A stretch of 64,000 bases of DNA, taken from positions 4,972,501 through 5,036,500 of the forward strand of contig NC_083381.1 of the NCBI RefSeq assembly GCF_031755915.1, written 5' to 3'. Every line of letters begins with the position of its first letter. Position 1 is the stretch's first letter. Below the pieces are notes generated by a model. That model saw only the letters and a program-made list of their open reading frames with translations. It had not been told where the DNA came from and ran no database searches. Both the position numbers and the translations under genes were made by a program. Below, piece after piece: positions 22,758-35,440 of the stretch. This DNA comes from Ziziphus jujuba (lineage: Eukaryota > Streptophyta > Magnoliopsida > Rosales > Rhamnaceae).

Positions 22758-23460
22758 TTGCAGTCCTCCCTTTGAATAAATACAGCGATCAGCTATATTC
22801 TATGTAAAATGATGTTCTAGATTCAAGAAAGCTCATTTTGTTTAAAGGTCAGTTGAGGGCTTTTTATTAAAAGAGAAAACCATGTTTGAAGATTAAAGGT
22901 ATCTCACGTATGATTCCCAAATGGGAAAGAGAGGAAAGTCCATGGAAAAGCTCCATGCCTACTAGATTAAACAAAGGAAGACCAAGAGAACCAAGCTAGA
23001 TGCTCGGTCTATTTAAAGAGGCGCTATTCTCATCCAAGGGGAACAACTTTATTCATATCCCCATATCTGCTCCTTCTCCAATCTTCCCTAATTTATTAGC
23101 TGAATTTAATAGGTTTTTGACTCCAAATGACCAAAATTCGTTCTTGTTTACATCCTTTTTCCAAACATTCAAGCCATAGACACCATAAATACTCTTTCTC
23201 TAGTCATCTAGATGCTATGCAAAACTTGTCATGGTTTTCGCTCTCACTTTCTTTGCTTTATTATGAGCTTCCACTTTCTTATTATTAAGATCTATATTAT
23301 AAAAATACTCTGTATTTAGTTGTTCGGATTGCAGGATTGCTGTTTGTTGCATCTGTGACCGGGTACACCATGAAGATGATTCATAAGATATTTTGAGTGT
23401 TCTAACTTAGCTCACGCAAAAGAACCAGGGGGATATCCAAGCTAAGATTGAAAAAAGTTG

Positions 23461-24757
23461 TGTTTTACATACTGGGCCCTTATCGGATTAGCAGCTACAT
23501 AAGCCTTATTCAACCAGTGTTTTTAACAAAATCACAATATCAGAAACATATCCATAGCCATCATCATGCCATCACTTCTAACTCTGACCTTTGTTGACGA
23601 AACTAAATCCAAATGTCAGACCAATCTGTCTCCAGGCAGTGATCAACTCTGTAGCCACAGAACAACCTATCTATCTCTTAAAGTGATCAATTTAGGGCCA
23701 CAAGACAAGCTTGTCTCTGGTCCTTATATTAGTCGGGCTAAGTTTAGAGATCAAAAGCCATTTCATAAATCATTATCATATCCATAAAAATCCATATGTC
23801 ACATGTCTCCATCATATATAAAAGGTTCAAAACAGTTTTCAAGAAGGCTGATGCACTTTTCCAAAGTCAGTTTAGAAATCACTTTTCATAAAACAGTTCA
23901 TCTGCTATGCTCAAATGCATGTACATGCATGATACTATATGCATATATAAATCCTATGCCTTTATATACATCTAAAATACAAATGAATAATCATTTCCAA
24001 AATGATAATGACAAATAAATGCAAACTGCAAATCAAAAAGTGTATATCAAAAACCACAATCAAACATATTCACATACAATACCAAATGTCATTCTCCTGA
24101 ATGCATGAATGCAATACATATAACCATATACATATATTCTGAAAAATAACAGGCTTTAGAAAAGTCTTACTCACAGTATATTCCTAGCAACCTTAATCCA
24201 ACTACAGTTTGGCGTTCCGTTCTCATTCAAATGCTTTTTTTTTTCTTTTTTTTTTCTCTTTTTTTGGTCTTTAGCCAAAAACCACAACTTAATTAATATC
24301 CAAACCAAGAATTTAAATCAATCTATTCAACAATCTCAATCACCGTCAAACAAAATCATCAGCCACTATTACAAAACTAATCTCTTCAATTCACCAAGTC
24401 CACAATTTAAACCAACAATTCCAGCTCATCAACATATTCCGTTAAGTTCCACATTATCCAATAATTTATCTCATCATCAAGTACCAAATAGTAAAACCAC
24501 ATAACGCCTAAGTTCAAAATAAGCTCATGCTCAAGAACTAATTATCAAAATCCGATTACAAAACATAACAAAATTAATTTATAAATCCATTTGTCTTCCA
24601 AATAACAAGAAAACTATTTCTTAACCTCAAATTTCATTTCGAAAGGTCTTCCAATAATTTAAGAAATCACCTTAACCTTATTAAAAATAAAATAATTTCA
24701 AATTCCAAAAGTCTTTCAAGTAATTTAAGGAAATCAACACTTAACCTCAAGATATAT
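23461..24757 (-). mobile_element. Possible LTR fragment, left part (continues at 30070-31960)
   Basis: No coding signal. The stretch ending CTTACTCACAGTATATTCC...GGCGTTCCGTTCTC (24166-24226) reads like the R/U5 part of a long gypsy-type LTR in reverse orientation. It shares the phrase CTTAACCTCAA, repeated several times, with 30070-31330 on the other side of the Harbinger insertion. A minus-strand TATAAAAGG box at 31881-31890 could be the matching promoter. Family and limits are inference. Confidence 0.3.
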
Positions 24758-25190
24758 TAAGGATGTGTTTGGTATGATGTATTAGGGGGTATTAGGGTGG
24801 ATTGTGTTAGGTAATACCATGTTTAGTAGACCATCCGGTTGATGGTTTTTGTATTTTTTTTTCTCACTCTCATCTTAAATTTTTTCCTTCTTTCTATCTG
24901 TCAATTACAAGGAAAAAGCAAAACTAGGCTTGATTTGACTTCTTCCAACCTCTACAATCAATTACAAGTAAGTCTTCTCAATTTTTCTTTCTTTCTTTAT
25001 GGTTGACTGCTGATTTGCTAATCTGTGTGTTTGCTTGTTTTTGTTTTCATGTTTGTATGTTTCTTTTCCTTTCATGGCCGACTGGGTTGCAACCAATGTT
25101 TTTTTTATTTTTTTATTTATTTCATAACTATGAAAATTAAGCTTTTTCTTTCATATCTATACTTGAAGATATAGTAGCATCTGGATTTTA

Positions 25191-25989
25191 ATGTGATAAT
25201 GGATCTTTCAAACCTAAAACAATGGTCCGTGTTGAGAAGGTTTTGGAAGCACGATTTCCTAATTCGGGGATAAAAGTTAATCCTCATATCAATCCAAGAT
25301 TGAGACATTGGAAAAAACAATATGGAATTGTTTTTGACATGCTTAATACAAGTGAATTTGCGTGGGATGATGTGCTCAAATTAGTTGAGGTGGATAGCGA
25401 TGAGGCATGGGATAATTATATTAAGATTTAGCTTAAGGCTATAGATAAATTTATTTGATATAATATTTAGAGTATAACAATGTAATTAAATTTAGTTTCT
25501 TATGTTGTAGCATAACAAGAATGCTAAAGGATGGAGAGGAAAACAATTCCCTATATTTGATAGATTGGCCAATATCTTTAGAAAAGATAGAGCAACTTGA
25601 GGGCAACTGAAACTCCCATTGATATGGTTGAAAAGGTAAATAGAGAAGATGATGACATAAATGCTATTGACATGGAAGAGAGCTCTTCTACTTCAGTGTA
25701 AAATAGGTCAACTGCTACTTTAACCCATAAAAGAAAAAAGAGAACAAATTGTAACTATGCAGAGGACGTTCTATTGGCTTCATTTCAGCAAATGTTTGAC
25801 AAATCCATTGATCAATTGAAGGTGATAGCAAATACCCTCTTGAAAGGTCATGAAAATCGATCTAATATTTCAAATGAATTAAAAGATATGGGATTATCTA
25901 TTGAGGATCAACCGGATGTGTTTGGTATTATAGTACAGAAACTTCATTATCTTACTATGTTTAGGTCCACTCATGGTCCAGTTAGGTAG
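25191..25989 (+). pseudogene. Myb/SANT-like DNA-binding protein, degenerate
   Basis: Reads DNGSFKPKTMVRVEKVLEARFP, then INPRLRHWKKQYGIVFDMLN and FAWDDVLKLVEVDSDEAWDNYIKI up to a stop at about 25429. This is the core of the plant Myb/SANT-like domain found in PIF/Harbinger ORF1 and related proteins. A possible intron (about 25430-25510) follows. Fragments resume in more than one frame, and 25640-25989 gives basic and acidic stretches, then LASFQQMFDKSIDQLKVIANTLL. Several stops and frame changes mark it as a pseudogene. Compared with the protein at 13759-12917 it belongs to a different Myb/SANT subgroup. Confidence 0.6.
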
Positions 25990-26122
25990 ATGTTTGTGAG
26001 GAGGTTACTTAGCCAATTGAGAGGAGGTTCATTAAGCTTGGATGACTAATTTTGTTGTATTACTTTGTAGTTGTATTCTATGAACTTTATTTAGTTGTTG
26101 TTTAGATTGTGTGAACCTTATT

Positions 26123-29100
26123 TGTAACACCCCGTCCCGAACCATGTCGGAATTTTTGCACGTTGATCGAGGTTGACTGTTGACCGTTGACCGAAGGGAT
26201 CAAAAGTTGACTTTTTGATCCGGTTGGAATTCTAGGTTGACTGAGGTACCGTTACGAAGTACACGTTGGCACAAGTTCTTAGACTGGTAGCACGTTGAAA
26301 ACGGAGCTACGGTTTGAAAGTTATTAGCAAAACAAGTTGAGGTCCAAACTGTCCAAGGGTTGCCGGAGTTGAATTTTTATTCATGCAAGGTTGAGCATTG
26401 ACTCATGCATGGTTGTGAAGTGCTCGTCGATACGAGTCCGTAGACTAGCGGCACGTCCGATTTGGACATGTGGTTTGAAAGTTATGGACCTGTAGAGTTT
26501 TTCAAACACCGTATTATTTTAATATTATTTTTAAACGCGTAACGATGTGCCACGTGTGACTCAATGAAGGTGGCCATGTGTCAACATGGTGAAATGCCAC
26601 ATGTCAACCATGTTTAAAATCAAATTATTTTTATTATTATTTTAAATAATAATATTTTTATTTAATTAATTTGAATTTATTTGTTTTATTTTCCCTTTTC
26701 TTTTTCTTTTTCTTTTTCTTTTTCTTTTCTTTTCCCCACGTGGGAAAACACCATTTCTTTTTCTTTTTTTTCCTTTTTTTTTCCTTCCCTTCTTCCCCGA
26801 GCCCGTGAGACAAAATGCAGAAAATTTTTTCTCCCTTTCTCTCTCCTTTGACTCTCTCCCTCTCTCTGTTTGACCGGCGTTTCGCCGGATTTCAGTCGCC
26901 GGAATGCTACACGCGCCTGCCACCGGTGTATCCCGCCACCTCACGACCTCGGCCACCAAATTTCCCGGCCAGCAGCCGCCGGATGCGCCCAGATCGGGCC
27001 GGCGAAGTCGCGGCGGCGAGGTGAAATTTTTCAGGCGATTCTCGCCGTTTCCGACCAACCCAGCCCGTCCCATACCCCTATCCCACTATTTTTGACCCCT
27101 CTGAGTCCATTTCCGGGGTTATATTGCCCACAATCCCCACCGTTTGAAAGATCCCTCAAGATCAAAATCGGCCGAAGCTTCCCGGCCAAATTCCGGCCAC
27201 CTCCGGCGGAATTGGGGTCGATGGAGACCGGATTTGTGATCCTCGTCCCACAAGCTTCGATTCGGTATATCATTCGCCTATTTTGGTTAAAGTTTGTGTT
27301 TGACCCCCCGGTACCGGGTATTATTTATCCGATTAAAATATTAATTTATTTGACTGTCTGTGAATTTTGTTCTAGGAGCACCGGTGAGTCGTAGAATTGA
27401 TCCCGTAGTGGATCGTGGGTTAATTGCGTGCTCCAGGTGAGTGACCCGCCTTTAAAAATATTTTTGGGGTAATTAATTGTATTTATGTGGTATTAATTTG
27501 ATATCTGTAATTTGTGCTCATGTGGTGTATTTTAAATATAATCGGGAAAAATATTATTTTATATATATATTTACCCATTGGTAATAAATGGAAATTTTGG
27601 GGTCATTAAGAAATTCCCGATTATTATTTTATTGTGATTAAATGGTATTTATTACACGTGAGCAAATATTTTCAGTAATTAATTGCGTCTGGATTTTATA
27701 TCATTTTTGGGCAATCAATTATATTTAATTGGTATTTAAATTATGCTCATGTGGTACAAATTGGTTATGGTTTTATTGTGGTTTAATTTATTATGCATGA
27801 GCAAGGTGTATTTCGGTAGTATTTGTACGTGGTTTTCAGTATTAATTTTCCGGGCATAATTGGGTTAAATATTTTATGAAAATATTGGTTTAAATTTTAT
27901 AAATTATGCTCGCGGTATTTTTATGGTTGCATCTCGTAATTCGAGAAAATTGTGGTTTGTTGGTTATCAATGTTTCGTACCGGGTTATTGAATAAAAATA
28001 TGTGGGATGGTAAGTGTGAGAATTTAATGTATTTCCCACGATGGTTTTTGGAAAAACGGTACGGTTGGTTAATATTGTTTATTTTTAGACGCACTCATAC
28101 AGTATTGGTGTTCTGGTATATGGTATATGGACACGTGGTAGCGCGCGGTTATTATGTGGTTTAGCGCGTGGTTATTACTTCACCCGTGAGTTGCCATTGG
28201 ACCGTGGGCAGGCAAAGTTATTGTTGTGCACAGCCGCCCCCCTCCTTGGCCGGGTTGATGGTTTTAGCAGCGGTACTGTCGGGACGTCGAAGTGACCGTT
28301 GCAGGTTTCTCTCTTTAACCCCCCGCCAGTCGGTGCTCAGGATGCTGGGTATCGGAGGGCATCACCGGTATATGGTGTGGTGCGTCGGTGTAAATTGCAA
28401 TTAATGTTTTAAACCCCAAAGGTGTTATAAAATTATTTATTATAATTTATTGCAGTTTATTTATATTTGGGGTATTTATTTGTTTATTTATTGTTTATTA
28501 ATTTGTTTGGTTCCTTGGTTTTTGGGAAGTACGTACAAGGGTTTTGTGAAAATGTTTTAAAAGGGAAACTTTTCCAACTGAGAGAATTGTAAGGGTTTTG
28601 AGAGAAATTATTATTTTCCCATTTAATTATTATCTATCTACTATATTACCGTGGTATTATATTGTATAGTAGATAGGGTCACTCACTGAGATGATTAGCA
28701 TCTCACACTCTTAACTTCTGTTCCCCTAGGTCCAGGTTGGAGACGTTGATTGTCCGAGGCGAGCCCAACGTCTCAATTCGTTTGCCGAAAGTTCAAGAAG
28801 TTTTTCTTCCCTTTTTCCTCTCCATCTTGTATTATTTCTTTATCTGTCATTTTATAAATTCCACAGTTATCTGTTTAATGCTCTGTATACTGTATTGGAC
28901 GTGTAGTTTTTATTTATGCACTGGGTTGCTACTGTTGTTTTATTTTGAAGTGTTGAAATTTGTGGAATCAATTTGTAGTATTGTGGGAGGAATAAGGGGA
29001 TGAATTTTTGAAGTATGTTTTCAGTGCAGGTAGTTTGTGGTTAGTCTATCCCTTAGGGGAGGTTCTGCCGGATTTTCCGTTGGAGGGTCCGGTAGGGTTT

Positions 29101-29158
29101 CCCTGGGATCAGGGCTTGTCTAGGGTTCCGGGAAAAGAATTCTGGACGGGTCCTGACA
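26123..29158 (+). mobile_element. 3-kb solo LTR, copy C, inserted in the Harbinger-like element
   Basis: Starts TGTAACACCCCGTCCC and ends GACGGGTCCTGACA. The flanks are TTATT on the left and TATTT on the right, best explained by a TATTT duplication that lost one T next to the left border. It has a W-box-rich start (26160-26220), an A/T/C-rich pyrimidine tract (26690-26800), a GC-rich block (26870-27260) and the conserved block near 28190-28400. The segment 27480-28100 is diverged from copies A and B. Confidence 0.75.
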
Positions 29159-29362
29159 TATTTGTTAGAGCGTTTTCGATTTTGGTATTGACTATGTTAA
29201 CTTTTATTTGATTATATGTGATTTTGTGTTATGATCCAATTCATATGTTTGAAAAATTATGTAGAATATTATTATGTTGTGTTGTTATAACTATATATAT
29301 ATATATATATATTAAATTGATTTATATTGTAACATATAATTTTATTTTTTCTATATTTATAG

Positions 29363-29683
29363 ATTGCATATGGCACATGGAACTGTTTATGTTGTTTTTA
29401 AAGGTTGAAGGACAGGAATTTATCACTCACGGCCTGAATGTCAAGAATAAGTTAATGGATTCAAAGGAAATATATATAAATCATATTCTTTACTTGAAGA
29501 AGCTCAGAACGAATATATATTATACCTTCAACATCAAACAGAGACTCCTTCAAACATATGCTTAAATGAGAATGATCAATCCACCCAATTTATGAAAATA
29601 CTTCGAGTGGATGGAAAATATTTCTTATTGGGTGCATTGTAGGAGCAATAGTCATGAATATAGTTTCAAAAATATTAAACTAA
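29363..29683 (+). pseudogene. Viroplasmin / RNase H1 N-terminal-like domain, broken
   Basis: After a splice-acceptor-like TTTATAG, the frame gives AHGTVYVVFKG, then a stop, then GIYHSRPECQE, then a stop, then VNGFKGNIYKSYSLLEEAQNEY. The pattern YVVFKG...GIY..W/R.ECQ..V.GFKG..YKSY...EEA is that of the RNase H1 N-terminal (caulimovirus viroplasmin-like) RNA/DNA-hybrid-binding fold. Both stops are explicable by C-to-T changes. Near 29640 a one-base frame change would lead into a short hydrophobic C-terminal stretch (GAIVMNIVSKIL). It lies inside the Harbinger-like element, in the same orientation as the Myb/SANT pseudogene. A host-gene origin is more likely than a viral one. Confidence 0.55.
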
Positions 29684-30069
29684 TGATTTGTTGTTTGATA
29701 TGTAATATGTATTGGATATATTAGTTATTAAATATGAGGAACACCTTTTGTGTTTATTTAATTACCAATTCAGTAATTTTTTATTTTTTTAAAGTTTTAT
29801 TTTATTTTTTCTAAAATAGAAATAATATGGAAAGAGAAATATAAGATATTTTTGTAACGTTTATTTTTTTAATAGCAATAATTTAAGAAATAATAAATAA
29901 TAAAAAATAATACAGTACAATACCAAGACATACCAAACATTATATTATTTTATACAATCCAGCACCAAACATAGCATAAGTATGATATAGTACATTTCAA
30001 TACAATCCAATACAATACAATACAACTCATACCAATATAATCCAATACTACATACCAAACGAATCCTAA

Positions 30070-31960
30070 GTTCCCAATATCTTCCAATATTCATTAAATT
30101 CAACCTTTTAGAACACATTAATTCATTATATTTCAAATAGTGTCCCAAAAATTTAGAAATTTAACTTAACATTGATATATATATATATATATATAAGAGA
30201 ATTCAACTCCTTTACAAATTTGACAAACCCAAAACCATATAAACAAATCCTTTTAATATTATCAAAAACCGTTTGCCAACTTAACCCCAAATTCAATTCC
30301 ATTTCCAATAATTCCAAAATAAAAAACTTAGCCTCAAAATATTTGTTTTCAATAATTTAAAATTTATATAAAATATATTAATTCCAATAATTAAAACAAC
30401 CTTAACCTCATAATATACATAAATAAATTAAGTTCAAATTTCATAAATATGCTTAACCTCAAAAGTAGTAAATCCAGGTCCATATACAAAATAAAATTAA
30501 ATTAAAAGTTACAAAACCACTTCTTCCTAAATTCCAATCAAGATTAGACTTAACAATTTATTTGTATATATACTTCCAAAAATTTAGAACATTCATATTT
30601 AACCTCAACTTTTAATGGAAACAAGACCCCTTTGTAAACCAAGTAAATTCCATTGAATCCAAAAATTAAACTTTGAGAAATTCCAACATAAATCTCAACC
30701 TCAAAACTTACATGCATGTAAGAATCCAAACTTTATAAATGAAAATTAACTCTTAAATCTTTAAAAAAAAAAAAAATCCAATCATCATTTCATTTAACAA
30801 ACCTGAAAACCTTACTCATCAACAAAACCAAGTTTTCAACATTCCACTTTATATCCAAAAAAAAACCAGTTAAAAACCATTCTCAATAATTAACCATCAA
30901 TCTTAAAAATCCACTTACAAAATTAACGAGCCAAAATAAAAGATCATCAGCATCAAACCCACAGCACCAATGAATTTTAACCACCAAAATTCAATGCAAA
31001 CTCCAACAATAATAACAAATCAAATTTCCAACTCCAATCATATCAAAAATCGATAAATTAACCTCTAAAATTTCAAGATCTTAATATCCAAGTCATGCAT
31101 ATGAAAATCAAAGCACCAAACCATTTCGAAAATCCCAAAATCTAATATGAAAACAACATGCAAGGCCAAATTAATAAGGATCCAAGTACAACTCATCATG
31201 CAACAACAAAGTCTCAAGAATCCATTATCATTAACTTGATCTCTAAAGATCCTTGACATGCAACACCAAAATTCATTTTAAAACTCAAATTCCAATAATA
31301 AGGATTAAAACCAAGTTAAAATTCAAGACAAATATAAGAAAATTTTGATAAGAAATTTAGATCAAGCTCTTAGGTTGAAGGCATGGAAAGATCCGAGCCA
31401 AAATTTTCAACCCGAAACCGAAAAGATTAAGGAAAAAAAAAAAAAAAGAAACCCAAGATTTAAATACCCAACACTTTTGTGAATTCCCAAACAAAGATCC
31501 AAATAAATTGAAAGAAAACCTTAAAATTATTGGAGAATTAAGGGATGCTCTTGGTTTCGCAGGGAAGAACACCTAAAGAAACTTTGTTAAAAAAAGAAAG
31601 AAAAAAAAAAGATATTGTTACCCACGATTTAAAACACAAGTAGGAGAAAAGAAAATAAAATCTTAGAGAGAGAGCGTTTTTGTATTGTAGAAAAAGAAGA
31701 AAATGGAAGAAAACAAAAATCAAGAGTGGGGAGGAGCTCTCTCTCTCTCACCACCCCCCCCCCTCTCTCTCCTCCTCCTCCTCCTCCTCCTCCTCCCTCC
31801 TCTTCTTCTCCCTCTCCCTCTCCCTTTCTTGGGTGGAGCAGGAAAAAATAGGAAAAATGATCCCAAGGTGATAGTGGTGGCCTTTTATAGATTACCTGCA
31901 TGAAGGACAAAAATATAATTTTCTTTAAAAAAATTTGAAGGTTAAGGTCCAAAATACTCC
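30070..31960 (-). mobile_element. Possible LTR fragment, right part, with LTR-type promoter
   Basis: Resumes the DNA interrupted at 24757. It is A/C-rich on this strand with repeated CTTAACCTCAA phrases, then a CTC/CT microsatellite (31738-31815) and a minus-strand TATA box at 31881-31890. No gene is supported. The order on the minus strand (TATA box, CT/GA-rich leader, long untranslated stretch) fits a retroelement LTR but could also be an orphan promoter. It is cut at about 31960, where the duplicated copia/pyruvate kinase segment begins. Confidence 0.3.
31881..31890 (-). promoter_or_regulatory. TATA box (minus strand)
   Basis: CTATAAAAGG on the minus strand, a near-consensus plant TATA box, followed downstream by a GA/CT-rich leader. 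No coding sequence follows within reach, so it probably belongs to an LTR. Confidence 0.4.
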
Positions 31961-33979
31961 TGAAATTATGAATGAAAAAGAGGATTATGAACCAAAATCA
32001 GTTCAGAAGTATAGATGCAGCAGTGATTGGCCAAAATAGAAAGATACAATTCAAGTATAACTTAATTCCCTTACTGAATGTGAAGTTTCTGGACTTGTAT
32101 TACAAACATCCAAAAATATTAAACCCGTAGATAGGATTTAATTCAAAAGTAAAATGCAAGAAATGAAATTGTGAGATACAAAGCTAGACTTGTAGCTCAA
32201 AGTTTCTCACAAGGATCTAGTACCAATTATGAGAAAACATATTCTCATGTGGTAGATGCGATGACACTCAGATATTTAATTAGCTTAGCAGCATCTGAAA
32301 GCCTAGATATGCGCATATCATGGATATCATAACTGCATAGTTTTATAGACCACTCAATAGTGATATTTACATGAGAATCCCTAAACAATTTAAAATGCGA
32401 GAATCAAAATTCTAGGAGACACATTCTATTAAGTTACAAAGATCTATGTATGGATTGAAACAATATGAACATATGTGGTATAATCATCTTAATGAATATC
32501 TTTAAAAAAAAAAAAGATATGTGAATGATCCTAGTTGTCCATGTGTTTTTATTAAGAAGTCTGAATATGGATTCATTATTATTGCTGTTTATGTAGATAA
32601 TTTAAATATCATTGGAAGTCGTGATGAACTTTTAAAAGCAATGACATACTTAATAAAGAATTCAAGATGAAAAATCTTGGTAGGATAAAATTTTGTCTCA
32701 GATTACAGATCGAGCACTTATTAGATAGGATATTAATCCACTAATTAACTTACACAGAAAAGGTTCTTAAACAATTTAGTAATGATAAATCTTATCCATT
32801 GAGTACTCCAATGGTTGTTAGGTCATTTGATATGATGAAAGATCATTTTCATCCACGAGAAGTTAATGAAAAGATTTTAGGTCCTGAAGTATCATATTTA
32901 AGTGTTATAAAAGCAATAATATGTCTTGCAAATAACAATTGACCTGGTATCACCTTTTCTGTTAATTTATTAGCAAGATATAGTTTGTCACCTACATGAT
33001 GATATTGGAATAGTGTGAAACAATTTTTTTGTCATCTTCAAAGAACAGTTGAGATAGGCTTATCTTATCCCAAAAGATCGAAAATAGTATTTATTGATTT
33101 TGTAAGTACAGGATCTTTGTCCGATCCACATGAGGTCATTTCTAAACTGGATAATTATTTTTGTATAATGATAGAGCAATCTCATGGCATTCAACAAGGC
33201 AAACATCAGTGACTACTTCTCATAGTCATGCTGAACTTAGCACTCAATGAAGCAAGTAGAGGATATGTATGGCTAAGGTCTATAATTCAATATATTAAAG
33301 GGACGTGTGAGTTATCTATTAATAAAAGACCAACTATTATATAAGGATAATCATGTATGTATTACTCAAGCGAAAAAAGGCTACATCACAAGTGACTGAA
33401 TCAAACATTTTCCCTAGAAACTTTTCTTCCCACGTGAGCTTGTTAAAAGTAAAGTCATTAACATTCATCTTATTCGTTTAAGTGATAATCTTCCAGATTA
33501 TTCATAAAAGCACTTCCAACTTTAACAACACTAAATAGAAATACGTCAATTATTATATTTGAAGAAAAGATGTGGCTTTTCTTTTTTCTTTTTTTTTCCC
33601 CTTATCATATTTTTATCCCACAGGATTTTCCTCATAAGGTTTTTAATTATGCACTATTAATATGTATGTTTAACTATCCAATAAGGAGGGTTATAATATT
33701 ACCAATATCATGAAAATATTAAATATGAATGTTTTACTTCTTGAGATAAGATAGTTATTTCTCGAAACAAGGGAGTGTTATAATATAGATAGTTTTCTAA
33801 TTATCTCTTATTTATCTTAGTTATTTATCTCCGTTTTATTGTAATTATCTATGTAAGAGTTTAAAATAAGACCCTCCTCCACCATTGTGAATCACACTGG
33901 AGAATAGAATCTCTCTCTTATTTATTCTTTCTCTTTTCTTCATTCTCTATTCACATATTCTTTTTTATATTTTATAACA
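31961..33979 (+). pseudogene. Ty1/copia pol 3' half plus 3' LTR (duplicate copy, dead)
   Basis: Frame-shifted remnants of copia reverse transcriptase and RNase H. A YKARLVAQ-like stretch occurs near 32185, and the catalytic motif near 32590-32601 reads YVDN rather than YVDD. The STYTEKVLKQF-like part lies near 32750 and RNase H pieces near 33020-33330. The purine tract AACAAGGGAG precedes an LTR of about 204 bp (33776-33979) that starts TGTTATAATAT and ends TTATAACA. The whole stretch and the 220 bp beyond it match 45432-47708. The region before RT is absent, so this is a truncated duplicate rather than a separate insertion. Confidence 0.75.
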
Positions 33980-34270
33980 TACAAAAATTATTCTCATTTT
34001 TAATAAAATGATAAAAGGGTATTATTATTTATAAAATAACAAAAACATTTTAATAATGTAAGTTGAAAAACCCAATTTAAAAACTCACATTCTATTCCAA
34101 ACATCCCATAAATTTTTTAATTATTATTGTTATTGTTTTGAGTAAGAAGTGTATCAAGGGATTTATTATTAGGCGGTTTAATATATAGGACAAATCTTAT
34201 AATGACTTTTATAATGACTTTTATATATATACTCTTATTATTAGGCCCTTTTTTTTTTTCTTTGTTTTTT

Positions 34271-35440
34271 GGCAGTTATATATGGCTGTTTTCTTTTTCT
34301 AGCTCTTTTATTAATTTAGCAGGATAGGTAGTTTTCTGTTTTTTTTTTTTTTTTCATGAAATATTTTTTTCTGTCCTGTTGGAGTTGGACTATTTGATAT
34401 ATATATATATATATATATATTTTCCTGTACCTTGTTAGCCTAAGCTTTTGCTTTTCTAAGAAATAAGGGGATTTCCTACGAAAACATTGTCCCCATGATT
34501 TGGAGTCTGAAATTTTGGTTTTCTAAAGATAGAATTAGGGATAGAGGGTGGTATGATTAACGCATGAGGGATTTAGTTTCTCGCACATTGAAGGAACTTT
34601 TCTCAGTCATGGTGTCATTAACTATTCTGAGGACTGGAATTTGGGACCTTTCTCCGCCGACATATCAAAATACAACAATATTAACAATTAAAAAAATGAA
34701 AGATTACTCCCATTCTCATCTATGATTGTTGTCTTTATATCTTTGATCAATAACTTGGAAAGTTAGTCTTCCTTCCATTGAAGCTTTTTTCTCTCCTGTT
34801 GGAGTTAGACTTAATACCTTATTGGCTATTTTGTTTTACCCTCCTCTCTTGTAATGCTTGCTTGTCCCTTAAAATGTTGCATTCTTTAATTTGTATGTAT
34901 GTATTCCACATGGATAGCCCTTAGGCAAGTATGAACCTATATTTTAATGTTTGACCAATATGGCATTCTCTTTTGATTACAAGATGGGCCGCCAAATGCA
35001 TTGCAAGTCTTACTCACTAAGTTTTGAGCTGCAGAAATATCCTACTAGTATAAGATTTTTCTGGTTTTTGCATTGGACTCTAAGCTGTCTTGCCCTGTAG
35101 CTGTGCGGTCGTTTCTATTTTATTGATAAGATAGAATCAAGTTGGCCAAAATTATTTTATGTTTTAATAATTGGTTAAGATAAGGTGATAAATATTGATA
35201 CTTGGTACTGGTAGGATATATTGTGACAAAAGATTTAGGACATTGGTTTGCTTCATAGCCTATGTATTTTCAGAGTAATTATTATGCATTCTCTTTGGGC
35301 GTCTTAGAGAGAAATGTTAGTTTTTTTGGCAACCTTCCCGGCTAAGAATGTTTCCGAGAAATGTTAGCCTTTTTGGCAACCTTCCCGCAACCTTCCCGGT
35401 TAAGAATGTTTCCTCAAATAGGAAAAACAGATCATTCTGT
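34271..35440 (+). repeat. Orphan duplicate of pyruvate kinase intron 1
   Basis: Closely matches 50320-51460 inside intron 1 of the pyruvate kinase gene, in the same orientation and over its whole length, from GTTTTCTTTTTCTAGCTC to GGAAAAACAGATCATTCTG. Only scattered substitutions and small indels are seen. An extra local duplication (CAACCTTCCCG) occurs near 35330-35400. No pyruvate kinase exon accompanies it. Confidence 0.85.

Larger units (their letters stand above)
20931..23460. other. Intergenic DNA rich in simple repeats
   Basis: Contains a (TA)n tract near 21099, several T runs, a G30 run (21739-21768), a (CA)18 tract (22031-22066) and a 54-bp triple repeat (22597-22757). On the minus strand 22460-22310 reads as a short peptide-like stretch (DPILLWEINSNDEWIAEKES...WLEDVDIP) that might be a transposon gene remnant, but I cannot assign it. 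No gene is supported. Confidence 0.5.
24761..30066 (+). mobile_element. PIF/Harbinger-like element (TSD TAA), split by solo LTR copy C
   Basis: Left end GGATGTGTTTGGTATG (24761) and right end, on the minus strand, GGATTCGTTTGGTATG (30066) form inverted repeats with a few mismatches. Both sides carry TAA (24758-24760 and 30067-30069), the 3-bp duplication typical of PIF/Harbinger. Removing the 3.04-kb LTR leaves about 2.27 kb, which holds a broken Myb/SANT gene (25191-25989) and a broken viroplasmin-like domain (29363-29683) but no recognisable DDE transposase. It is therefore a non-autonomous or internally deleted element with unusual cargo. Confidence 0.75.

Noticed and set aside
26666..27394. 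135- and 174-codon frames in solo LTR copy C
   Set aside because: Same LTR block as above; the frames are not conserved between copies.
31629..31952. 107-codon minus-strand frame with a Gly/Glu run
   Set aside because: The run is a CTC/CT microsatellite; there is no domain and the start region lies at a TATA box.
34271..35440. A transposable element shared by the pyruvate kinase intron and this site
   Set aside because: No inverted repeats, target duplication or coding remnant at either end, and a second collinear duplicated block lies directly upstream; segmental duplication fits better.
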